DNA of 64,000 bases from Pseudarthrobacter oxydans (lineage in GTDB: Bacteria; Actinomycetota; Actinomycetes; Actinomycetales; Micrococcaceae): the NCBI RefSeq assembly GCF_013314975.1, contig NZ_JABTYH010000002.1, positions 216,558-280,557 of the forward strand, in the 5' to 3' direction. Positions within the stretch are counted from its first letter, which is position 1. Every line of letters begins with the position of its first letter. The notes below the pieces were generated by a model, which worked only from the letters and a program-made list of their open reading frames with translations, did no database searches and was not told where the DNA came from. The position numbers and the translations under genes were made by a program. This document shows positions 1 to 8,651 of this stretch, in pieces.

Positions 1-1640
1 GCGGAGATGACCTCGGCGATGTCGTCGGCGGTCACCTGCTCGGCAACCATCTGCGTGGATTTGTCCACGACGGCGGCCTCGGCTTCCGCGGCAGCGTTCA
101 GCTCGCGTTCAAGGGCGGGAATCTCGCCGTAGAGGATGCGGGAGGCCGTTTCCAGGTCACCTTCGCGGGCGGCCTTCTCGTAGGCGCTGCGCAGTTCATC
201 CAGCTTTGCCTTGAGGTCGCCCACCCGGTTGAGGCCGGCTTTTTCGGCTTCCCAGCGCGCTTTAAGGGCGTTCAGCTCCTCTTCCTTGTCCGCCTTGTCC
301 GCCCGGAGTGCGGCCAGCCGCTCAACGGAGGCGGCGTCCTTTTCGTCCTGGAGGGCCAGCTCCTCCATGGTGAGCCGGTCCACCAGCCGCTGCAGCTGGT
401 CAATTTCCTCGGGCGCCGAGTCGATCTCCATGCGGAGCCTTGACGCGGCCTCGTCCACCAGGTCGATCGCCTTGTCCGGCAGCTGCCGGCCCGAAATGTA
501 GCGGTTGGAGAGCGTGGCGGCAGCCACCAGCGCGGCATCCGCGATGGTCACCTTGTGGTGCGCCTCGTAGCGCTCCTTCAGGCCGCGGAGGATGCCGATG
601 GTGTCCTCCACGCTCGGCTCGCCCACGTACACCTGCTGGAACCTGCGCTCCAGCGCCGGGTCCTTTTCGATGTTCTCCCGGTACTCGTCCAGGGTGGTGG
701 CACCGATCAGCCGCAGTTCGCCGCGGGCCAGCATGGGCTTGAGCATGTTGCCGGCATCCATGGATGAGTCGCCGGTGGCGCCGGCGCCCACCACGGTGTG
801 GATCTCGTCAATGAACGTGACGATCTGGCCCTCGGAGTTCTTGATTTCCTCCAGGACGGCCTTGAGCCGCTCCTCGAACTCGCCGCGGTACTTGGCGCCC
901 GCCACCATGGACGCCAGGTCCAGGGCGATGAGGGTCTTGCCGCGCAGGCTTTCCGGCACGTCCCCGGCGACGATGCGCTGGGCCAGGCCCTCCACCACGG
1001 CGGTCTTGCCGACGCCGGGCTCACCGATGATCACGGGGTTGTTCTTGGTGCGGCGGCTCAGGACCTGGACGATCCTGCGGATTTCGGCGTCCCGGCCGAT
1101 CACGGGATCAAGCTTGCCGGAGCGGGCCATGGCGGTCAGGTCCGTGCCGAACTTTTCCAAGGACTGGAAGGTGTTCTCCGGATCCGGGCTGGTGACCTTC
1201 CCGTCGCCGCGGACACCCGGCAGGGCGGCGAGCAGCGCTTCGTGGGAGGCACCGGCGTCGCGCAGCAGGCGCGCCGCGGCGTCGTTGCCGGCCGAGAGTC
1301 CCAGGAGGAGGACCTCGGTGGAGACGAAGGTATCGCCGAGCCGGTCCGCTTCCTCCTTGGCGTTCTGGATGGCCTGCAGCGCGGGGCGGGAGAGCTGCGC
1401 CTGCTGGCTGGATCCGCCGGAGGTGGCAGGGAGCGCCTTGATGGCGCTGCTCGCCTGGACACTGACGGAGTCCGGGTCCGCACCCGTGGCGCGGAGCAGC
1501 GCCACGGCGACGCCTTCGCGCTGGTCCATGAGCGCCTTGAGCAGGTGGGCCGGCTCAACCTGGGGATTTCCGGCCGTGGAGGCGTTCATGGCCGCAGCCG
1601 AGAGAGCCTCCTGGCTCTTGGTGGTGAATTTGACGTCCAA
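1..1640 (-). CDS. clpB: ATP-dependent disaggregase ClpB (5' part; C-terminal part lies off the window)
   Basis: Hsp100 AAA+ chaperone that works with DnaK/DnaJ/GrpE to dissolve protein aggregates in the cytoplasm. About 546 residues are present. They cover the N-terminal repeat domain (about 1-145), the first nucleotide-binding domain with Walker A GEPGVGKT (about 207-214) and Walker B FIDEIH, and the coiled-coil middle domain ([12 protein letters not shown] onward) that separates ClpB from ClpA/ClpC. The second ATPase domain is cut off by the window edge. The start is TTG at 1640, six bases after a strong GGAAGGAG ribosome site; the protein then begins [13 protein letters not shown], the usual ClpB start. 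A HAIR operator lies 33 bases upstream, so HspR control is expected. Confidence 0.96.
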   Translation of the reverse strand, partial: MDVKFTTKSQEALSAAAMNASTAGNPQVEPAHLLKALMDQREGVAVALLRATGADPDSVSVQASSAIKALPATSGGSSQQAQLSRPALQAIQNAKEEADRLGDTFVSTEVLLLGLSAGNDAAARLLRDAGASHEALLAALPGVRGDGKVTSPDPENTFQSLEKFGTDLTAMARSGKLDPVIGRDAEIRRIVQVLSRRTKNNPVIIGEPGVGKTAVVEGLAQRIVAGDVPESLRGKTLIALDLASMVAGAKYRGEFEERLKAVLEEIKNSEGQIVTFIDEIHTVVGAGATGDSSMDAGNMLKPMLARGELRLIGATTLDEYRENIEKDPALERRFQQVYVGEPSVEDTIGILRGLKERYEAHHKVTIADAALVAAATLSNRYISGRQLPDKAIDLVDEAASRLRMEIDSAPEEIDQLQRLVDRLTMEELALQDEKDAASVERLAALRADKADKEEELNALKARWEAEKAGLNRVGDLKAKLDELRSAYEKAAREGDLETASRILYGEIPALERELNAAAEAEAAVVDKSTQMVAEQVTADDIAEVIS

Positions 1641-1672
1641 AGAGAGCTCCTTCCGGGGGCAGTTTTTATTAA

Positions 1673-1693
1673 CTTGAGTCTACTACGCTCAAC
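1673..1693. promoter_or_regulatory. HAIR operator (HspR-associated inverted repeat) upstream of clpB
   Basis: The sequence reads CTTGAGT-N7-GCTCAAC, against the actinobacterial HspR consensus CTTGAGT-N7-ACTCAAG. The left arm is exact, the right arm matches at five of seven positions, and the spacer has the correct length. It lies just upstream of the clpB ribosome site. HspR repression of clpB and dnaK is well known in Streptomyces and Mycobacterium; its action here is inferred. Confidence 0.82.
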
Positions 1694-1844
1694 TTTGGTT
1701 TGGTGCCGTTCCTGACAACTGTTTGCCTACAGCGAAACAGCTCTACGCGGCCGGTGACAGGGGCGACAGACCCTATTTCAGCGGGCGGGTGCTTCGCCCC
1801 GCAGCGGACAGTCCCGCTGCAGGACATCCCCGCAGCTGATAGCC

Positions 1845-2891
1845 CTACAGCGGGTAGACGGACACTGCTGCGGCCTTGACCACAAGGTGCACCGTCATCC
1901 CCGGGACCAGCCCGAGGTCCGCCAGGGCGGCCGGGGTGATGTCAGCCGCCAGCCCGCCGCCCCGCACGCGGATCTGGTCCCCATGAGGTTCCAGGTCCGT
2001 AATGGCCACCGCGAAGGAGTTCCGGGGGCTGCCGTGCGCGTCGGTGAGGAATACAGAAACGGCCGACGGCGGGAACACGGCCACCGCGGGACGGCCGGCG
2101 GGGACGGGGTCCTCGCTGTGGCCGGCAATATGCCCGCGGGCGGCCAGGATGCCGTCCCCGGCGGAGGTTCCCACTACAAAATTCAGTCCCGCCAGCCCGG
2201 CGGCGAACGCGCTGCGCGGCTTGTGCAGGACCTCCCGGGTGGGGCCTTCCTCCGCAATCCGGCCGTTCTCCAGGATGACCACCCTGTCGGCGAGCATCAG
2301 GGCGTCCAGGACGTCATGCGTGATGATGATGGCCGGCCGGTCCGCGAGGACGCGCTTGAGCAGGCGCCGGAGCAGCGGGGCGGAATGGATGTCCAGGGCC
2401 GCCATCGGTTCGTCGAGGAGGAGGAGTCCTGGATCCGCGGCGAGAGCCCGGGCCACCGCCACACGCTGCGCCTGCCCGCCGGACAGTTCGGCAGGACGGC
2501 GGCCCGCAAGGTCCCCGGCTTCAACATCGTCCAGCCAGCGCACAGCCTGCTCCATTGCCTGGCGCCTCGGAGTCCCCGCGCTCCGCGGCCCGAATGCCAC
2601 GTTGTCAGCCGCGGTGAGATGCGGAAAGAGCAGCGGCTCCTGGGCCAGCAGCGCCGTCCCGCGGTGGTGGGGGGCGGTCCACCGCCTCTGCCCTTCCCCC
2701 AGGTGGAACAGGGTCCGGCCGTTCAGCTCGGCCCGCCCCCCGTCCGGCCGCACAAGCCCGGCGATGACCGAGAGCAGGGTGGACTTGCCGGCGCCGTTGG
2801 GACCCATCACGGCCACAGTTTCCGTGGGGCCCAGCGACAGGGCAACGTCGAAACCGCGCTCCGCCACGGCTGCCTGGAACGAGAACGTCAC
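1845..2891 (-). CDS. modC: Molybdate ABC transporter ATP-binding protein ModC
   Basis: ATPase of the molybdate importer, 348 residues. It shows Walker A GPNGAGKS (30-37), the signature [15 protein letters not shown], Walker [13 protein letters not shown] and the H-loop ITHD. The last ~65 residues form a TOBE/MOBE-type domain ([20 protein letters not shown] to the C-terminus), which in ModC binds oxyanion and signals substrate status. Its start overlaps the end of modB by four bases, so both are translated from one message. It is the last gene of the operon regulator-modA-modB-modC. A ~200-bp spacer with only weak hairpins separates it from clpB. Confidence 0.93.
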   Translation of the reverse strand: MTFSFQAAVAERGFDVALSLGPTETVAVMGPNGAGKSTLLSVIAGLVRPDGGRAELNGRTLFHLGEGQRRWTAPHHRGTALLAQEPLLFPHLTAADNVAFGPRSAGTPRRQAMEQAVRWLDDVEAGDLAGRRPAELSGGQAQRVAVARALAADPGLLLLDEPMAALDIHSAPLLRRLLKRVLADRPAIIITHDVLDALMLADRVVILENGRIAEEGPTREVLHKPRSAFAAGLAGLNFVVGTSAGDGILAARGHIAGHSEDPVPAGRPAVAVFPPSAVSVFLTDAHGSPRNSFAVAITDLEPHGDQIRVRGGGLAADITPAALADLGLVPGMTVHLVVKAAAVSVYPL

Positions 2892-3814
2892 GCGAGGGCA
2901 CCGCCCGCCCCGGCAGCCGTCGTCGGCCGTTCCCCCGAAGCCTGCTTCCCGGCTTTCCCATCCGGGCCCCTGCCGCCAGGGCGCCGGTAGGCGAGGGCCA
3001 CCACCGCGACGGCCACGGCCACCAGCACCAGGGAAAGCGCGACGGCGGCGTCCGGGTCGGTTTCGCGCTGCAGGTAGATTTCGAGCGGCAGCGTCCGGGT
3101 TACCCCCTGCAGGCTGCCGGCGAACGTGAGCGTGGCGCCGAACTCCCCGAGGCTCCGGGCGAAGGAAAGGACCGCTCCGGATGCCAGCCCCGGCAAGGCC
3201 AGCGGGAGCGTGACGCGCCGGAAGACGGTTCCCGGCGTTGCCCCCAGCGTCGCGGCCACGGCCTCGTACCTCTGGCCGCCGGTCCGGAGGGCGCCTTCGA
3301 GGCTCACCACCAGGAACGGCAGGGCCACAAACGTCTGGGCCAGCACCACGGCGGTGGTGGAAAACGCGATCTGCAGCCCCAGCACCTCGATCGCCCCGCC
3401 CAGGAGCCCCTGCCGGCCGAACGTGTACAGGAGGGCGATGCCGCCCACCACCGGCGGCAGGACCAGGGGCAGCAGCACCAGCGAGCGCAGGAGCCCCAGC
3501 AGCGGAAACCTGCCCCGGGCCAGGACCACCGCAAGAGGCACCCCAAGCACGATGCAGAGGGCGGTGCTGGCCGCAGCCGTGCGCAGGCTCAGTCCCAGCG
3601 CCGCCAGGGCCGGCGCGGACGTGACCAGCGGGATGAAGTTGGCCCAGTTGACCCGCGCCACCATCGCAACGAGCGGAAGGACCACCACCAGGGCGGCCAG
3701 GACTGCGAGCCCATACAGCCAGCGGGGAACGCCGGTGTACGCCTGGCGGCCCGCGTGCCCGCCGGTCACCTGGCGCCAGCCCTGTGGATGCGCATCACGC
3801 CGGACCCGGTCCAA
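2888..3814 (-). CDS. modB: Molybdate ABC transporter permease ModB
   Basis: Inner-membrane permease of the molybdate importer, with about six hydrophobic segments between residues 32 and 285. The permease EAA-type loop is visible as [26 protein letters not shown] (the contact site for the ATPase; about 180-205), followed by [13 protein letters not shown], a typical ModB stretch. The longest reading starts with TTG at 3814 and overlaps modA by 20 bases; a GTG at 3769, 15 codons in, is an equally possible start. Neither has a clear ribosome site, so translation is probably coupled to modA. It overlaps modC by four bases downstream. Confidence 0.9.
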   Translation of the reverse strand: MDRVRRDAHPQGWRQVTGGHAGRQAYTGVPRWLYGLAVLAALVVVLPLVAMVARVNWANFIPLVTSAPALAALGLSLRTAAASTALCIVLGVPLAVVLARGRFPLLGLLRSLVLLPLVLPPVVGGIALLYTFGRQGLLGGAIEVLGLQIAFSTTAVVLAQTFVALPFLVVSLEGALRTGGQRYEAVAATLGATPGTVFRRVTLPLALPGLASGAVLSFARSLGEFGATLTFAGSLQGVTRTLPLEIYLQRETDPDAAVALSLVLVAVAVAVVALAYRRPGGRGPDGKAGKQASGERPTTAAGAGGALA

Positions 3815-4577
3815 AGCCGGCCGCCGCCAGGACCTCCTGGCCTTCGGGGCCGGCCAGAAGGTCCAGGAACCTGCCGGCTGCGGTTTTATTGCGGCTGCCG
3901 GCCAGCACGGCGGCAGGGTACGGGTTCACTGCGGCGGCCGCCTCCGGGAAGGGGATGCCCTTCACCCGGGCGCCGGCTGACCGGACGTCCGTGACGTACA
4001 CGAGCCCTGCGTCCGCTTCACCGGAGATGACTTTGCCCAGGACGTCCGTCACGGAGTTTTCTTCGCTGACCGGGCTGAGCACGGTACCGGTACTGTCCGC
4101 CACCCTGGCGGCAGCCGCCCCGCAGGGCACTTGCGGGGCACAGGCCACGAGTTTGATACCGGCTTTGGCCAGGTCCGCGAAGGAGCGGATGCCTGCCGGG
4201 TTTCCTGGCGGGACTGCGATGGCCAGGGTGTTGGTGGCAAAGTTTCGCGGTCCGCCGTCCGCCAGGCCGGCCTCCTGCACCTTTGCCATGGTGCCGGAGT
4301 CCGCGGACGCGAACACGTCCGCGGGCGCTCCCTGGCTGAGCTGGGTGGCAAGGTCAGCTGATCCCGCGAAGCTGAGGGTGACGGTGGTGCCGGGGTTTTC
4401 CGCTTCGAAGCGTTCGGCGAGTTCGGTGAAGCTGCTTTTGAGGGAGGCTGCGGCGAACACGGTCAGTGTGCTGCTGCCACTGCCGGCGTCCGCGTCACCC
4501 TTGCCGGTGCACGCGGCCAGCATGGCGGTCATCAGAACCGCCAGCAGCAGCGCCGTCAGCTTCCGACTCCCCGTCAC
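3795..4577 (-). CDS. modA: Molybdate-binding lipoprotein ModA
   Basis: Extracellular substrate-binding protein of the molybdate importer, 260 residues. The N-terminus carries a lipoprotein signal: a short basic start (TGSRK), a hydrophobic core and the lipobox LAAC, so it should be anchored to the outer face of the membrane by its cysteine. The mature part has the ModA fold signature [20 protein letters not shown] and later GVIS-like [16 protein letters not shown]. The start is GTG at 4577, whose bases overlap the stop of the upstream regulator gene (GTGA). Longer in-frame readings run through that regulator gene and are not real. Confidence 0.92.
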   Translation of the reverse strand: MTGSRKLTALLLAVLMTAMLAACTGKGDADAGSGSSTLTVFAAASLKSSFTELAERFEAENPGTTVTLSFAGSADLATQLSQGAPADVFASADSGTMAKVQEAGLADGGPRNFATNTLAIAVPPGNPAGIRSFADLAKAGIKLVACAPQVPCGAAAARVADSTGTVLSPVSEENSVTDVLGKVISGEADAGLVYVTDVRSAGARVKGIPFPEAAAAVNPYPAAVLAGSRNKTAAGRFLDLLAGPEGQEVLAAAGFGPGPA

Positions 4578-4981
4578 AGCGCCTTGCCCCGGGGCGTTTC
4601 GATGATCACCGTGGTGGCTTTGACCACTGCGGTGGCCACGGAGCCGGGTTCCAGCCCCAGCTCCCGGACGGCTTCGCTGCTCATCAGCGACACCACACGG
4701 AACGGCCCGCACTGCAGTTCCACCTGCGCCATGACCTTGTCCGCGGTGATGTTGGTGACCAGGCCCACGAACCGGTTGCGGGCCGAGCTCCCCGTGCGGT
4801 GGGGATCGTCCGGAAGCTGGGCTAGCTTCTGCGCATGCAGGGCCAGCTCCAGCCCGTCGACTGCCAGCCGGCCGGCGTCGTCCTTCACCGGGGTGAGGCT
4901 CCCGTTCTCCGTCCAGCGCCGGACGGTATCGTCACTGACGCCGAGGAACCGGGCTGCCTCGGCCACACGGATAATGTTCAT
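4574..4981 (-). CDS. HTH-TOBE molybdate-binding regulator (ModE-like, MerR-type helix-turn-helix)
   Basis: Protein of 135 residues that combines a short DNA-binding part with an oxyanion-binding part. Residues 1-55 form an excisionase/MerR-type helix-turn-helix (RVAEAARFLGVSDDTVRRW); residues about 68-133 form a TOBE domain (RNRFVGLVTNITADKVMAQV ... ATAVVKATTVIIETPRG). It is the first gene of the mod operon and overlaps modA by four bases, which suggests it senses molybdate and controls its own operon. This differs from E. coli ModE, which has a winged-helix and two TOBE copies. The ATG is preceded by TAGACT with six bases between, so the mRNA is probably leaderless. Confidence 0.85.
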   Translation of the reverse strand: MNIIRVAEAARFLGVSDDTVRRWTENGSLTPVKDDAGRLAVDGLELALHAQKLAQLPDDPHRTGSSARNRFVGLVTNITADKVMAQVELQCGPFRVVSLMSSEAVRELGLEPGSVATAVVKATTVIIETPRGKAL

Positions 4982-4987
4982 GCCGTC

Positions 4988-4993
4988 AGTCTA
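4988..4993 (-). promoter_or_regulatory. -10 hexamer TAGACT of the mod operon, leaderless spacing
   Basis: TAGACT ends six bases before the ATG at 4981 on the minus strand and no ribosome site is visible. In actinobacteria this spacing places the transcription start on the start codon itself. Confidence 0.55.
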
Positions 4994-5224
4994 ATCCGCA
5001 GATACGGATGAAAGCGCCTCCTGCTGCCGCATTTCCGGCGCGGCTTGGGCGGCGGACGCCACTCCGGCGGGCGCCCGGAGTCTGCCTGGTTCCGGCCCGG
5101 CGTGCGCTCCTGCCCGGTTGCCTGCCCGGACACGCCGGAGCTGACGGCGGGTCGGGGCGGAAACCGGCCGCCGCCACCACGTAACCGGGCGGGAGCGCAC
5201 CCCCTCCGCGGGTTCGGGCCCAAT

Positions 5225-5230
5225 TAGACT
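5225..5230 (+). promoter_or_regulatory. -10 hexamer TAGACT of the DUF4031-HD gene, leaderless spacing
   Basis: TAGACT followed by TTCCCC and then ATG at 5237. No Shine-Dalgarno sequence is present. It mirrors the divergent hexamer at 4988-4993; the intergenic stretch 4994-5224 is otherwise GC-rich with no further feature recognised. Confidence 0.55.
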
Positions 5231-5236
5231 TCCCCC

Positions 5237-6106
5237 ATGGCCATCTTCATCGACCCGCCGCTGTGGCCTGCGCACGGAACCCACTTCTCCCACCTCGTTT
5301 CGGATGAGTCACTGGAGGAGCTGCACTTGTTCGCAGCCGCGGCGGGCATCCCCGAGCGGGCGTTCGACGGCGACCATTACGACGTCCCGGAGCGCCGCTT
5401 CGATGACCTGGTGGCTGCCGGTGCCGTTCCGGTCGAAGCCCGGATCCTGGTCCGCACGCTGATCGCCAGCGGACTCCGCATCCCCGCGCGCCGGCGGAAC
5501 AAGTCGTTGAAGGTTCCGCTGCTGAACCGCTGGAACGCCGTGATGCCCGGCCACGACGCCCTCTTCCTGGACCTCCTGGACCGGTGGAGCGAGCCGCACC
5601 GCCGGTACCACGGCTGCACCCACCTGCTGTCCGTCCTCGAGTCCCTCGACCTGCTCACCGATCCCGCCGACCCGCCGCGCACGGTCCTGCTGGCGGCCTG
5701 GTTCCACGACGCCGTCTACCGCGGGGTGGCCGGCCAGGACGAGGAGGAGTCCGCCCGCCTCGCCGAAGACCGCCTGCAGGCGGCAGGCCTTCCGGAGGCT
5801 GAGGTGTGCGAGGTGGGACGGCTGGTCCGGCTGACCTCGGACCACCGCCCGGACCAAGGGGACGACGACGGCGCCCTCCTCTGCGACGCCGACCTCTCCG
5901 TCCTTGGCGGGGAACCTGGGGAGTACGCGCGGTACGTTGCGGCCGTCCGCCAGGATTACGCGCACATTGGCGACGCTGACTTCGCCGCCGGGCGCACCGC
6001 CGTCGTGCGCCGCCTGCTGGAACTGGACCCGCTGTTCCACAGCGGCAGGGCACGGGAGCTGTGGCTGGATGCCGCGCACCGCAACTTGAAAGGCGAACTG
6101 GCGTGA
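5237..6106 (+). CDS. DUF4031 domain fused to an HD-type phosphohydrolase domain
   Basis: Protein of 289 residues with two parts. Residues 1-80 match the DUF4031 pattern (MAIFIDPPLWPAHGTHFSHL ... DHYDVPERRFD), a small domain of unknown function. Residues about 100-285 are a predicted metal-dependent HD hydrolase: YHGCTHL (about 121), the HD pair WFHDAVY (about 155), a later LTSDH and CDADLSVLGG. The two parts are often separate genes; here they are one chain. Substrate is unknown. It overlaps the ComB-type gene downstream by four bases (GTGA), so the two are translated together. Confidence 0.8.
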   Translation: MAIFIDPPLWPAHGTHFSHLVSDESLEELHLFAAAAGIPERAFDGDHYDVPERRFDDLVAAGAVPVEARILVRTLIASGLRIPARRRNKSLKVPLLNRWNAVMPGHDALFLDLLDRWSEPHRRYHGCTHLLSVLESLDLLTDPADPPRTVLLAAWFHDAVYRGVAGQDEEESARLAEDRLQAAGLPEAEVCEVGRLVRLTSDHRPDQGDDDGALLCDADLSVLGGEPGEYARYVAAVRQDYAHIGDADFAAGRTAVVRRLLELDPLFHSGRARELWLDAAHRNLKGELA

Positions 6107-6912
6107 ACGCATCCACCTCCAACCCCCGCCACACCATGACGGCAAGCGCGGCGCACCGGCAGCTGCCCTCCGCCGTCCGGATGGAGTGGGGGCTCGACGG
6201 CGCCAGGACAGTAGCGTCCGGCGCGGACCTTGCCGTGGTGGTGGACGTCCTGTCCTTCAGCACCTGCGTCAGCGTCGCCCTGGACCGCGGAGCGGAAGTT
6301 TTCCCCTTTCCGTGGAAGGACACCGGCGCTGAGGACTTCGCCGCACGCCACGGCGCGCACCTGGCAGGTCCCCGCGACGGGGGCGGACTCAGCCTCTCCC
6401 CCGCAAGCTTCCGGGCCGCGGCATCCCTGGACCGGGTGGTCCTGCCGTCGCCCAACGGCTCCGCGCTCTGCCACGAACTGGCCCGCGAAGTCCCCCTGGT
6501 GGCCGCCGTGAGCCTCCGCAACGCTGCCGCCACCGCCGAGTGGGTGGCCGCCAACCTCCCCGCGGATGCCGTCATCGCAGTGATTGCCGCCGGCGAGCGC
6601 TGGCCCGGCGGCGGACTCCGGCCAGCCGTGGAGGACCAGATCGGCGCGGGCGCGTTCATCGCCGGCCTGGTGGCCGCGGGCAAGGGCGGGTACGAGCCGG
6701 AGGACGGCCGGCACGGCTACTCGCCGGAGGCTGTAGCGGCCATGGCCGCCTTTGAAGCCGCCGAGCCGCGCCTCCGCGAGATGCTCCACGGCTGTTCCAG
6801 CGGCCGCGAGCTGGCCGGCGGCGGCTACGGGGCGGACGTCGATATCGCCGCCGAACTGGACGACAGCGACGCCGTGGCCCTCCTGGTCAACGGGGTGTTC
6901 AGTCCGCGCTGA
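6103..6912 (+). CDS. 2-phosphosulfolactate phosphatase family protein (ComB-like)
   Basis: Protein of 269 residues of the ComB family, named for the magnesium-dependent phosphatase that makes sulfolactate in coenzyme M synthesis. Family marks are VVVDVLSFSTCVSVALDRGA (residues ~48-67), LPSPNGSALC and AAGERWPGGGLRPAVEDQIGAG. Actinobacteria do not make coenzyme M, so the physiological substrate is probably a different phosphoester. Start is GTG at 6103, overlapping the stop of the DUF4031-HD gene; the longer reading from 6061 would start inside that gene and is rejected. Confidence 0.8.
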   Translation: MNASTSNPRHTMTASAAHRQLPSAVRMEWGLDGARTVASGADLAVVVDVLSFSTCVSVALDRGAEVFPFPWKDTGAEDFAARHGAHLAGPRDGGGLSLSPASFRAAASLDRVVLPSPNGSALCHELAREVPLVAAVSLRNAAATAEWVAANLPADAVIAVIAAGERWPGGGLRPAVEDQIGAGAFIAGLVAAGKGGYEPEDGRHGYSPEAVAAMAAFEAAEPRLREMLHGCSSGRELAGGGYGADVDIAAELDDSDAVALLVNGVFSPR

Positions 6913-6997
6913 CGAATGCCGTCCGCCGGGACCGGTGGTGCGGGGCTTCTCCGGCTGAACCTTTACGGCTGCCGCGCCCGGGTGCAACACTGCTCGG

Positions 6998-7384
6998 ATG
7001 ACTGTGCGCATCCAGGCCCTCTGCATCGATTCCACCAACCCGCAGGTACCTGCCGGCTTCTGGGAACGGGCCCTGGGCTGGCGTCGGACCTACGAGGCAG
7101 ACGATGAAATCGTGCTCGAACCACCGGCGGGCAGCCCGGAGGACGGCGTGGTCCCGGACCTGCTGTTCCTTAGGGTGCCCGAGCGCAAGGAGGCCAAAAA
7201 CCGGCTGCACCTGGACCTCCGGCCCGAGGACCGGGACGCGGAAGTGGCACGGCTGGAAGGCCTGGGCGCCATGCGCGTGGACGTGGGCCAGGGCCCGGAC
7301 GTTACCTGGGTGGTGATGGCTGATCCGGACGGCAACGAGTTCTGCGTGCTGCGCGCCCTGCGGCCGGACGAGGCTGCCGGCTGA
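6998..7384 (+). CDS. VOC-superfamily (glyoxalase/bleomycin-resistance fold) protein
   Basis: Small protein of 128 residues with the paired beta-alpha-beta-beta-beta pattern of the vicinal-oxygen-chelate fold: first half QALCIDSTNPQVPAGFWERA, second half RLHLDLRPEDRDAEVARLEG followed by WVVMADPDGNEFCVLRA. The PDGNEFCV motif carries the usual metal-side Glu. It resembles the glyoxalase-like proteins common in Arthrobacter; no substrate can be assigned. AACACT stands six bases before the ATG, again the leaderless spacing. Confidence 0.82.
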   Translation: MTVRIQALCIDSTNPQVPAGFWERALGWRRTYEADDEIVLEPPAGSPEDGVVPDLLFLRVPERKEAKNRLHLDLRPEDRDAEVARLEGLGAMRVDVGQGPDVTWVVMADPDGNEFCVLRALRPDEAAG

Positions 7385-7393
7385 GCTGGTTGC

Positions 7394-7445
7394 CCGACGC
7401 GTGCCCGTCTACGGGCAGGCCGACGCGTGTCCGTCTACCGGTAGG
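7394..7445. repeat. 26-bp tandem direct repeat overlapping the 3' end of yccF
   Basis: Two adjacent copies (7394-7419 and 7420-7445) starting CCGACGCGTG, with 23 of 26 bases identical. The right copy holds the stop codon and last three codons of the YccF gene (minus strand). The left copy lies just past the stop. It looks like a local duplication of the gene's tail; a regulatory role is not evident. Confidence 0.75.
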
Positions 7446-7836
7446 TGGAGACGAACGGCTGGCTGGTGGGCACGATCTGCTTGCCCAGCGGCATCAGGGA
7501 CACCGGGATGAGCTTCAGGTTGGCGATGGCCAGCGGGATGCCGATGATGGTGACCGCCATGGCAAAAGCGGTGACCACGTGCCCGATCGCTATCCAGACG
7601 CCTGCCACCAGGAGCCAGATCACGTTCCCCAGCAGCGGGAAGACGCCGGTGCCGCCGGGCTTGTCCACCACGGTCCGGCCGAAGGGCCAGAGGGTATAGG
7701 CGGCGATCCGGAACGAGGCGATGCCCCACGGGATGGTGATGACCAGCAGGCAGCAGATGACACCGGCAGCGAAATATCCGAGCGCGAGCCAGAACCCGCC
7801 AAAAACCAGCCAGATGATGTTGAGCAGTGTCTTCAT
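7435..7836 (-). CDS. YccF domain-containing membrane protein
   Basis: Integral membrane protein of 133 residues with two similar halves, each with paired hydrophobic segments and the family motif: WLVFGGFWLALGYFAAG ... ITIPWGIASFRIA in the first half and WLLVAGVWIAIGHVVTA ... TIIGIPLAIANLKL in the second, then SLMPLGKQIV near the end. This is the DUF307/YccF duplication. Function is unknown. GACAAT lies six bases before the ATG at 7836, the leaderless spacing seen elsewhere here. It stands alone between a VOC gene and trpF. Confidence 0.88.
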   Translation of the reverse strand: MKTLLNIIWLVFGGFWLALGYFAAGVICCLLVITIPWGIASFRIAAYTLWPFGRTVVDKPGGTGVFPLLGNVIWLLVAGVWIAIGHVVTAFAMAVTIIGIPLAIANLKLIPVSLMPLGKQIVPTSQPFVSTYR

Positions 7837-7918
7837 TCATCCATTGTCCCCTGCGTCCGCCGGCACACAGCTCAGGGACTTCCCTGAGGCGCCCCTGAAC
7901 CGGCTCCCGCCGCATCGC

Positions 7919-8530
7919 CTAGACCGTGGACTCGGCTTTCGCCGCATGCACGAAGGCGCGGACCTTGGCCAGGTCCTTGACACCGCGGGATGCCTCAACA
8001 CCGGAGGAAACGTCCACGCCCCAGGCGTGGGCGGCAGCTGAAGCCTTCCCCACGTTCTCCGGGTCCAGGCCGCCGGCCAGCAGCCAGCTGCGTCCCTGCA
8101 GGGCAGGGAGGCCGGCCACCGAACCGTAGTCCCAGGCCTCGCCAGAACCGGGAACGGCGGCGTCGATCAGGAGCAGGTCCTCGCCCCAGTCCTCCAGTTC
8201 CTCGGGCGTGGCACTCAGGGTGACGGCCCTGACCAGCTTCATCCCGGCGTCGTGCACGGTGGCAACGTCCTCGCGGGTGCGCGTGCCGTGCAGCTGGATC
8301 CATTCCAGCCCGGCGGCGCGGGCAATGGCCACGGCGTCAACAACGGGCTCGTCGCGGAATACGCCGATCGGCAAAACCCGTTCCGGGACCTCGGCCAGCA
8401 GGGCCGATGCCTGCGAGGGCGAGACCACGCGGGGGCTGGCGGTGAGGACGAAACCCACCGCATCCGCTCCCGCGGCCACCGCTTCGCGAACAGATTCCGG
8501 CGTGCTGAGACCACACACTTTGACGAACAT
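7919..8530 (-). CDS. trpF: Phosphoribosylanthranilate isomerase
   Basis: Third enzyme of tryptophan synthesis: Amadori rearrangement of N-(5-phosphoribosyl)anthranilate to the carboxyphenylamino-deoxyribulose phosphate. It has 203 residues and a TIM-barrel. Marks are the start MFVKVCGLSTPESVREAVAA with the catalytic Cys (residue 6), GADAVGFVLTASPRVVSP, LEWIQLHGTRT, the catalytic-Asp region LLIDAAVPGSG and the phosphate-binding LLAGGLDPENVGKA, ending GVDVSSGVEASRGVKD. ATG at 8530 has AAGGAG six bases before it; the longer reading to 8638 adds a non-conserved tail and is rejected. It is not next to other trp genes. Confidence 0.94.
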   Translation of the reverse strand: MFVKVCGLSTPESVREAVAAGADAVGFVLTASPRVVSPSQASALLAEVPERVLPIGVFRDEPVVDAVAIARAAGLEWIQLHGTRTREDVATVHDAGMKLVRAVTLSATPEELEDWGEDLLLIDAAVPGSGEAWDYGSVAGLPALQGRSWLLAGGLDPENVGKASAAAHAWGVDVSSGVEASRGVKDLAKVRAFVHAAKAESTV

Positions 8531-8639
8531 TCCCGGCTCCTTCAGGCTGTTTTCGTGTTGTCCCCCCGGAGGAGAGTAGCAGGGAAGGATGGGAGCTGCC
8601 GACACCCTGCCGCCTGCACACCGCCGCCGGGCGGGCAAC

Positions 8640-8645
8640 TAGGCT
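8640..8645 (+). promoter_or_regulatory. -10 hexamer TAGGCT of the HutD-family gene, leaderless spacing
   Basis: TAGGCT, then six bases, then ATG at 8652; no ribosome site is visible. Confidence 0.5.
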
Positions 8646-8651
8646 GAACAG

